Origin: Euryarchaeota archaeon UBA125
GTDB lineage: Archaea > Thermoplasmatota > Poseidoniia > Poseidoniales > Thalassarchaeaceae
DNA length: 29,881 nt
NCBI GenBank assembly: GCA_002502625.1
Contig: DAPV01000095.1
Coordinates: forward strand, 1 to 29,881
Direction of reading: 5' to 3'
Numbering within the stretch: the first letter of the stretch is position 1; the number at the start of each line of letters is the position of its first letter. Of this stretch, positions 24,014 through 29,881 are shown piece by piece. Below the pieces are notes generated by a model. The model did no database searches and was not told the DNA's origin. It saw only the letters and a list, made by a program, of their open reading frames with translations. A program made the translations under genes and the position numbers.

Positions 24014-26524
24014 TTGACAATGCCGCGTCCTGGTGTACAAGAGAGAATACTACTTCATCTCAGAGACTTCTATGAATTCTCGGAATCAATAGAAGTACCA
24101 TTTTCCATATCTCAGATGGGAATTGCAAATGCTGTTTCGATTGCTAGAAGTAATGTTCCTCGCGCTATTGGTGGATTGAAAGATGAAGGTTTACTTATCG
24201 AAAGGCAAGCTCATATCGCAGGAGTATCGCGAAAACGTAAAGCATACTTTCTAACTGATACGGGAATGGAATCTGCTGATCGAGTTTTTGAAGAGTATTC
24301 TGAATTTGAGTTTACTATGATGGGTTCTAAAGGCCCAGTTAAAATGACAATAGGTGCTGCTCCAGATCATCTCTCCTTTCCTATGAGAATTGTAGACATC
24401 ATTCGTTACCTTGATGAATCCGGCGTTTTAGATATGCGTGTACTAAGTCCCGAAATTATTGAAAGAGATTTGTCGAAACACATCGAGAAACAGTTAGTCA
24501 ATTCATTAGCTGATTTGCCTCGAACTCGTCTTTTCTATGGTCGTGAGACTGAACTTGACAACATGGTGGCGTTACTTGATGCTAAGTCTACATCGATTCT
24601 AATTCCTGGAATTGCAGGTATTGGAAAGACATCAATGGCTGGACGATTGATAGAAGAATTCACTCATCAGCGAAATTTGCTATATCATAGATGTCAAGAT
24701 TGGGATGGTTCTCGTGCCTTTCTTGATGTTGTTGGAGAATGGCTATTACAAATTGGATCATCAGATTTATCTGATTATTTACACGGAACTTCTGTGCCTC
24801 AAATTGATGTTAGTCTAGAGATAATTTTGAGCAGTCTTGAATCAGTTCCTGCATTGATTGTAATTGATGACTTGCACAAAGTAAATGATGAGATATTAAT
24901 CGGAATCATTAGAGGATTAACCACTAGGTTAGATTCATGCGAAAAAGTAGGTTTAGTTTTATTTTCAAGATCTTATAGGATGGTGGTTCCTCAAAAGGAT
25001 TCTGAAGGTAGAATTACAACATTAGTAATGCCCTTGGATGGATTAGATCAACAAGCATGCCGTCATTTACTTACTCAAGTTCCAGACTTAGACCCGACTA
25101 CATTTCTTCATCTGTATAATTTATCACGTGGCCATCCATTGGTTCTACAATTAATCAATCGAGGGGGGGTAGGTGATACATTCCATGATACTCTTGAAAA
25201 ATTTATCGAAGAAGAAATATTCAGCCGTTTATCAGGCGGAGAGAAAAGACTTCTTGGGGCATTAGCAGTATTCCGTGATGCTGTTCCTATGGAAGCGATA
25301 TCAAAAGCCAATGTAGATATTGATTTAGTTGACGGGTTGGTCGAAAAAGGGCTTGCTCGGCAGATTTCTAAAGAGTCATTTGATGTTCACGATTTAATTC
25401 GTGAATTTCTAACTTCTTCTATGGATGATGTGATGAGAAAAGAGCTTCATGAAAATGCTGCTTCTCATTATAGATCACATCGCGGTTCAAGAATGGATGA
25501 TCTAGAGTTTCTTCATCATCTCGCCGAGGCTGGGGACACAGAAGAATTTGCTCAAATCTTGGGTGAAGTGGGTCAAGATCTTGTTTCTGCCGGTCATACC
25601 AATCTTCTGACAGTCTTAGATTCCCTTGATCATTCTCAGATGACTGAGATTTCTCGTATTTCATTTTTGGAAATAAAAGGTGATTTATTAATTCTACAGA
25701 ATAGGTGGTTAGAAGCTGAGAGTTGTCATAATGAAGCTTTACCTCTAGCAAAAAAACATGGACTAGCCGAGCAGGGGGCCCGTTTACTTTCTTCACTTGC
25801 AGATATTGAAGTACATAGAGATAATTTGGTGCCTGCTCTTAAATTATTAGACCAAAGTTTAGCTGTATTTATTGAAACAGGAGATGCAGTTAGCGCTTCT
25901 AGAACTTATCTCAATGTAGGAAGTATTCATCGTAGATTAAGAAAACCAAAAAAAGCTCTTGAAGCGTATGATGAGGTTGAGAAGATTCTTCAAGGAGATA
26001 AGGATAATCAATTGATAATCTCTCGAATTCGTCTTGCATCTGTATTGTTAGATATGAATAAAATTGATTCTGCTAGAAACCATGCCATGATTGCTCATGA
26101 TTTGACTCTAGATGTCGATCATCACCTACATGCTAGGGCTAGAACTGTATTAGGACGATTATATTCTAAAACAGGAGATTTGGAACTTGCTGCTCATCAT
26201 TATAGTGAGGCATTAACTGCTATGTCTCAAGAACCAGATCATCGTGCATCTGTTGAAATTAAGATGTTATTAGGTGAAGTAATGATGGATACAGGGCGTG
26301 CTGATGAGGCTATGGAATACTATCTGGATGCTTTAGCATTGGCTGAAGCAAATGATCATCGAATGCTTTTGGGGGAAATTCTTGCACGACTTGGAAGTTC
26401 AGATCCTAATCAATCAAGTCGAATGTCGCATCTTCAACGTGCGCTAACTGTTTTCCGTGAAATTGGCGCTAATGACAGAATGATGGAAGTTCAAGCATCA
26501 GTATATAGAGCATTATTAGGTTAA
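24014..26524 (+). CDS. Winged-helix / STAND NTPase / TPR regulator
   Basis: The protein has 836 residues from TTG 24014, with AGGGGGG (24001-24007) six bases upstream; ATG 24020 would remove two residues. Residues about 8-90 form a winged-helix DNA-binding domain (SISQMGIANAVSIARSNVPR recognition region, then a KAYFLTDTG wing). After a linker comes a STAND/NB-ARC-like NTPase: FYGRETEL, Walker A GIAGIGKTS (199-207), Walker B LIVIDDLHK (281-289), sensor-like LVLFSRSYR, and RGHPLVL (372-378), equivalent to the GLPL motif. A winged-helix-like segment follows. TPR-like helical repeats, some 36-42 residues each, fill about 540-830 (for example DLELAAHHYSEAL, RADEAMEYYLDAL). The architecture suits an ATP-switch transcription regulator of the MalT/AfsR type. 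There is no toxic effector domain. The inducer is unknown; the cotranscribed surface protein is a candidate partner. Confidence 0.88.
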   Translation: MTMPRPGVQERILLHLRDFYEFSESIEVPFSISQMGIANAVSIARSNVPRAIGGLKDEGLLIERQAHIAGVSRKRKAYFLTDTGMESADRVFEEYSEFEFTMMGSKGPVKMTIGAAPDHLSFPMRIVDIIRYLDESGVLDMRVLSPEIIERDLSKHIEKQLVNSLADLPRTRLFYGRETELDNMVALLDAKSTSILIPGIAGIGKTSMAGRLIEEFTHQRNLLYHRCQDWDGSRAFLDVVGEWLLQIGSSDLSDYLHGTSVPQIDVSLEIILSSLESVPALIVIDDLHKVNDEILIGIIRGLTTRLDSCEKVGLVLFSRSYRMVVPQKDSEGRITTLVMPLDGLDQQACRHLLTQVPDLDPTTFLHLYNLSRGHPLVLQLINRGGVGDTFHDTLEKFIEEEIFSRLSGGEKRLLGALAVFRDAVPMEAISKANVDIDLVDGLVEKGLARQISKESFDVHDLIREFLTSSMDDVMRKELHENAASHYRSHRGSRMDDLEFLHHLAEAGDTEEFAQILGEVGQDLVSAGHTNLLTVLDSLDHSQMTEISRISFLEIKGDLLILQNRWLEAESCHNEALPLAKKHGLAEQGARLLSSLADIEVHRDNLVPALKLLDQSLAVFIETGDAVSASRTYLNVGSIHRRLRKPKKALEAYDEVEKILQGDKDNQLIISRIRLASVLLDMNKIDSARNHAMIAHDLTLDVDHHLHARARTVLGRLYSKTGDLELAAHHYSEALTAMSQEPDHRASVEIKMLLGEVMMDTGRADEAMEYYLDALALAEANDHRMLLGEILARLGSSDPNQSSRMSHLQRALTVFREIGANDRMMEVQASVYRALLG

Positions 26525-26988
26525 AATCCTGGTTGTTGAGTTGAAATCGAGATACTTCCATTCTGAAGCGAAACCCACAGAACTTCTACTCCTGCTAAGT
26601 CAACCTCAGAATAGTGTGAGGCGCTTGAAGCAGCAGAAATCTCTTGACTATATGTTCGAGACTCTGAAAAATCAGTCATAGTTAATTTTTCATCATCTAA
26701 TAGTAGGATTAACCCCAATCCCGTATCTGCAGACAGACGCAGTTCGACAGGTTCTGCATATGATGCATTAGCATCAAGTCTCATTGCTGCATCTGATCTT
26801 TCAACAGCTTCTGCGATTTCACGTAAATTTTCTTGAATTGCCTCATTCGTCCATCTTTCTTCTGTAGCCTGCTGTATGTCAAATGTCCATATTGAGAATG
26901 TAGTAAGAAACATCAATCCAAGAAAGAACGTCAACACATAACCAATTTCAGTTGATGCTGCTTCGTTATCTTGTCGATTTGGTTTCAT
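26521..26988 (-). CDS. Small archaeal pilin-like protein
   Basis: The protein has 155 residues. A short polar N-terminus (MKPNRQDNEAASTEIG) leads straight into a hydrophobic helix (YVLTFFLGLMFLTTFSIWTF), the layout of archaeal type IV pilin-like proteins. It most resembles the halophile families whose N-termini read STT(I/V)GYVLT. A helical stretch (EERWTNEAIQENLREIAEAVE) then passes into a small beta domain. GAGGTGG (complement of 26993-26999) lies four bases before the ATG, inside the end of the upstream gene, and the ATG overlaps that gene's TAA as TAATG, so translation is coupled. The 3' end overlaps the STAND gene's stop by four bases. It is probably a minor pilin or part of a pilin-like surface assembly; no secretion ATPase is in view. 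Confidence 0.72.
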   Translation of the reverse strand: MKPNRQDNEAASTEIGYVLTFFLGLMFLTTFSIWTFDIQQATEERWTNEAIQENLREIAEAVERSDAAMRLDANASYAEPVELRLSADTGLGLILLLDDEKLTMTDFSESRTYSQEISAASSASHYSEVDLAGVEVLWVSLQNGSISISTQQPGF

Positions 26989-29231
26989 TATGCCACCTCA
27001 GTTTGATAATCAATAATTGCAATTTGAAGATTAAATGAGATATAATCTCCACCTGCATGATAGATACTTTCAGCAGATGTGGGAGTAGGTTGAACCCATC
27101 CTACATAATCATTCAATAAGTCTAATCTACCCGGAAATATCAACCAGTCAACAGATTGATCGAGATCTATAGCATCTTGAGATGCAACTGATTCCCCGTA
27201 AGGTCCATCCCAACCTCGCCTTACTTCATGTGCTGAAATTGATGCTAATTGGAATCTAGAATCCAATGTTAGAGTTACCTCGTGATCAGAATTTCCAGTT
27301 ACAATATCTAAGTCTGGATAAACTACAGGTACAGTTACAGCAACTCTAGGGCCGGGCCCTTCTCGACTAGGTGGTGTTAGAATTGCTTCTGGTGAATATT
27401 CTGGATGATTCGTTCCAACATATCCTCCTCTCCATCCAATTTCTAAACCTGATACACTAGATGAGAAACTATAATCCATTCTTGGCAAAGGAATTGACCA
27501 GCCCAATGCGATTGCAGAGTTAGTACCTTTATCAGTAGGTCCTCGAAATTCTATTCTGATTCCTGCTGGATGTTCTCCATTTTTCCATGAATCTTCAATT
27601 CCAGCATCTGCCATAAAAGATACATCTCTCCAAGGTAAGTCATTTTGTACCCATCCAGTAATTCTATCCGTGAATCCAATACACCGTTCTGTTCCCTTTT
27701 CTTGGATTTCAGTAATTCCTGAATCTCCGTATGAAATAAATATTCGAATAGGTGTTTCTCCTTGACCTATTTGTCGTTCTGAATCGATAACTAATCGTCC
27801 ACCTTGATTAGAATTCCATTCGACAGATGTGGAAAGAATTGATTCATTCAAGATTAATGAAATAGAGTTGGTATTTTCGATATTATCTACGTATGAGATG
27901 GTTGTGTCAATTCCTAATCTTTGGAAAACTAAACTAGTCTTCATTGTTGAACCTGAAATGATATTTTCCCAGCTACTCCCGCTAGTCCTCCCAGTAGATG
28001 TTGGGTTCAGTGTATCAATCCCATTTGCAACAGAGTCATGATCTCCTCCTCTTACAAGAAGGACTTCAACTTCTTGATTAGAAGAAATCCATCCACCTAT
28101 ACTATCTAGCGAAAGTCGTAAACTATCTCTTGCTCCAACACTGTGGTAAAAACCGTTCAGAAGTACTGCTGATGTTTCTAATCCGGGATTATGTATTATG
28201 ATATCTTCAGAGATAGAAGGTAACAAAAAATCTGTTCCGATGGTGCTTCCAGTCCAATCTAATAATGCCGAGATTCCTTCATCAGTATTTCCACTTCTAA
28301 GAATAACCAGTCTAGCATCTGCAGTTGATGTGATTATAGCGACATCTTCTGAAGTGACATCATGTGAAAATGTAGCAGTGGAAATTCTTCCTGAACTACC
28401 CTCGGGTCCTTGAGTAGATAATGTTGTAGAGATATAAGACGAAACGTCATCATTAATTTTCATGGTAGATACAAAAGATTCTTCACTATACAAAATGAAC
28501 TCTACTTCTCCTGCAGGAAGGGGAATTGTCCATGTCCTTCCTTTAGCATGAGGAGAAGGTGAATCAGGAGAATAAGTTGCAATACCTGATTCGCCTTGAA
28601 CAAAAAGTGCTCTCATTGTGTTAGATGATTTGGTAATTGCTGGTTCAATATTTGTTGATGCTACGGAAAAAATCTCTCCAGTGTTAATGCGATAATTATC
28701 TTCATCATGTTTCACTATTGTTGCTTCAAGAGGTTGTTGTAAATTAGACATTGGAGTTAACAGTAACGTTCCGTTTAATGTAGGTGATTCGTGGATATTT
28801 AGTGCTCCAGAGTATGCTCTAAGATCGGTCAAACAAGCCGAAGATACTTCTCCATTGGGGTACCTATGTTGGAAAGAAGAGTCAAGATCATTTAATCCCT
28901 TCAAGCGTAGTGACTGATTCTCATACAGGCTTGCAGAATACCATGTTCCTTCTTTACGAATATCCCATCCTATGTCCCCCGTATGAGGCTTAACGGTCAT
29001 CTCAGCTATATCTCCTGGTAATCCAGTCTCAGAAAGTCTCACCGTTTCTTGTGCTAGATCTGTGAATTGGCCTTCCATAGATTCTCTATCTACTGCACCT
29101 TGTAATTCAGCCATAGTTGGAACAATCATAGCCATCATTCCTGAAATAATACTCAATACAATTGCAAAGAGAAGTACGGTAGCAACAGCCGCAGATACTG
29201 CCTCTTCATTATCGCGAAGTTGCCTTCTCAA
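26988..29231 (-). CDS. Large pilin-like surface protein
   Basis: The protein has 747 residues starting at TTG 29231. The N-terminus MRRQLRDNEEAVSAAVATVL followed by LFAIVLSIISGMMAMIVP is charged, then one hydrophobic helix, as in archaeal pilin-like proteins. It shares the pattern R-x-DNE-x-A-x-S with the downstream small protein. A helical neck (MAELQGAVDRESMEGQFTDLAQETV) precedes about 680 residues of beta-rich, Ser/Gly/Asp-rich sequence with few cysteines. There is no second membrane helix. The start overlaps the upstream gene's TGA by four bases (TTGA on the minus strand), with a strong GGAGGTGG ahead of it. The length is far beyond ordinary pilins, suggesting a pilus-tip or adhesin-like subunit. 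The family cannot be named with certainty. Confidence 0.72.
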   Translation of the reverse strand: MRRQLRDNEEAVSAAVATVLLFAIVLSIISGMMAMIVPTMAELQGAVDRESMEGQFTDLAQETVRLSETGLPGDIAEMTVKPHTGDIGWDIRKEGTWYSASLYENQSLRLKGLNDLDSSFQHRYPNGEVSSACLTDLRAYSGALNIHESPTLNGTLLLTPMSNLQQPLEATIVKHDEDNYRINTGEIFSVASTNIEPAITKSSNTMRALFVQGESGIATYSPDSPSPHAKGRTWTIPLPAGEVEFILYSEESFVSTMKINDDVSSYISTTLSTQGPEGSSGRISTATFSHDVTSEDVAIITSTADARLVILRSGNTDEGISALLDWTGSTIGTDFLLPSISEDIIIHNPGLETSAVLLNGFYHSVGARDSLRLSLDSIGGWISSNQEVEVLLVRGGDHDSVANGIDTLNPTSTGRTSGSSWENIISGSTMKTSLVFQRLGIDTTISYVDNIENTNSISLILNESILSTSVEWNSNQGGRLVIDSERQIGQGETPIRIFISYGDSGITEIQEKGTERCIGFTDRITGWVQNDLPWRDVSFMADAGIEDSWKNGEHPAGIRIEFRGPTDKGTNSAIALGWSIPLPRMDYSFSSSVSGLEIGWRGGYVGTNHPEYSPEAILTPPSREGPGPRVAVTVPVVYPDLDIVTGNSDHEVTLTLDSRFQLASISAHEVRRGWDGPYGESVASQDAIDLDQSVDWLIFPGRLDLLNDYVGWVQPTPTSAESIYHAGGDYISFNLQIAIIDYQTEVA

Positions 29232-29881
29232 GGAACCACCTCCACACGTTGAAGAAGAACTTCTAGTTGGAAGTTTTCGGGATTAGAATGGAAAGTTAAC
29301 CCCTCTGATCCACTCAATGGTCCCTTTGGACCAAATCCGGTATATCCTTCTAGATCTCCAGTAGCAATTAGGACTTCATGTTCTGAAGTCCAATGGTCGA
29401 TATACCTCGGTTCTACTGTTGATTCTCCCCCAATATCCATTTCTAGCACTAAATTTCTAGCGTTTTCTACATCAAATAGCATTTCTGTACCACGGCTAGT
29501 TAAGTCAAGATCTTTGTTTAAGTCTGTAGCAGCACTATCAACATCGATATCTAGTAGGACAAATCGAACAACATGCCCTCCATCGATAGTTTCTCCATGA
29601 CTAAGTCTTGGAAACGATTCAATTGCTAGATTTTTGTTTGGTAATTTTTCTATGATTGCTGAATTAGATAAATCAACAACAAATGAACCCTCTGCTAATG
29701 GCGAAGTTAAACGTAATCCATCGATATTTATCTCCATCCATCTATGAATTGTAGTACCGTTTCTATCTAGTACGTCTACTCGTAACGTGGATAAATATGA
29801 AAGTGGGTCGTCAATTAGAATCTGCCATTCTGTCATGGGCCATTCTGTTGTCCATACTCCCTCATTCCAATATCCTGCTTG
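29228..29881 (-). CDS. Surface protein of the pilin-like operon (5' truncated)
   Basis: The frame stays open to the window edge: upstream of the ATG at 29836 it reads QAGYWNEGVWTTEWP. The true start is therefore outside and 217 residues are visible. The ATG at 29836 is not preceded by a convincing ribosome-binding site and would give a protein with no export signal. The visible part is beta-rich and acidic, with no membrane helix and no cysteine. It ends four bases into the next gene (TTGA overlap). Given its position it is probably the extracellular domain of another pilin-like protein whose N-terminal helix lies beyond the window. I recognise no specific family. Confidence 0.65.
   Translation of the reverse strand, partial: QAGYWNEGVWTTEWPMTEWQILIDDPLSYLSTLRVDVLDRNGTTIHRWMEINIDGLRLTSPLAEGSFVVDLSNSAIIEKLPNKNLAIESFPRLSHGETIDGGHVVRFVLLDIDVDSAATDLNKDLDLTSRGTEMLFDVENARNLVLEMDIGGESTVEPRYIDHWTSEHEVLIATGDLEGYTGFGPKGPLSGSEGLTFHSNPENFQLEVLLQRVEVVP
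29236..29243 (-). promoter_or_regulatory. Ribosome-binding site supporting the TTG start at 29231
   Basis: On the minus strand GGAGGTGG occupies 29243-29236. Its GGAGG core is seven bases from TTG 29231-29229. It lies within the 3' end of the upstream coding region, so the two genes are translated in tandem. It supports TTG rather than a later start, because the predicted N-terminus then carries the RRQLR positive charge expected before a pilin-like helix. Confidence 0.7.

Noticed and set aside
24014..26524. STAND protein as an antiviral Avs-like defence gene
   Set aside because: It has an N-terminal DNA-binding winged helix and no nuclease, TIR, protease or membrane-pore effector; no defence genes are nearby.
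1..29881. CRISPR array, insertion sequence, prophage or integron
   Set aside because: No regularly spaced DNA repeats, transposase, integrase or phage structural genes were seen.

Overview
The window looks like a chromosomal segment of an uncultivated, AT-rich planktonic archaeon, most plausibly Marine Group II (Ca. Poseidoniales) or a near relative. The archaeal assignment rests on a CarS-type archaeal lipid enzyme (6524-7192), an STT3/AglB-family oligosaccharyltransferase (8617-18231) and archaeal pilin-like N-termini (26521-29881). The Marine Group II call is inference from gene style: giant secreted beta-rich proteins, very compact spacing and little mobile DNA. No stretch over 300 bases lacks a gene. 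The longest gaps are 19437-19592, 8510-8616, 6423-6523 and 3262-3359. I saw no insertion sequence, integrase or CRISPR array.

Layout. 1-1155 is the 3' part of an HD-domain phosphohydrolase gene, followed by a CAT-anticodon tRNA (1195-1271). 1316-4709 holds three plus-strand membrane or surface protein genes; the first two are tandem paralogues sharing four cysteines. 4710-6422 is a minus-strand secreted, C-terminally anchored beta protein whose stop codon abuts that of the preceding gene. 6524-8509 holds two housekeeping genes, carS (archaeal lipids) and purD (purines).

The centre is a 3204-residue oligosaccharyltransferase fusion. About ten extra N-terminal membrane segments are followed by a recognisable STT3/AglB catalytic core (SDPW, DHD, TIAE and WWDYG motifs). 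Then come some 1700 residues of extracellular beta domains, including an unusual FTG-rich repeat block, and a final membrane anchor. Directly downstream, with a strong ribosome-binding site and a TTG start, is a membrane-anchored subtilisin-like protease.

After an AT-rich promoter region lies a 1467-residue cell-surface protein (beta-helix, MopE-like metal motif, Ig-like domains, one membrane span, cytosolic tail). A gene for a winged-helix/STAND-NTPase/TPR regulator follows 17 bases later. The right edge is a minus-strand set of pilin-like proteins with overlapping starts and stops; its first member runs off the window.

Taken together the region reads as a cell-envelope locus: a lipid enzyme, a glycosylation enzyme carrying its own large surface domain, a protease, several surface proteins and pilin-like subunits, plus a candidate sensor/regulator pair. 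The functional links between them are inferred from position and domains and have not been tested.
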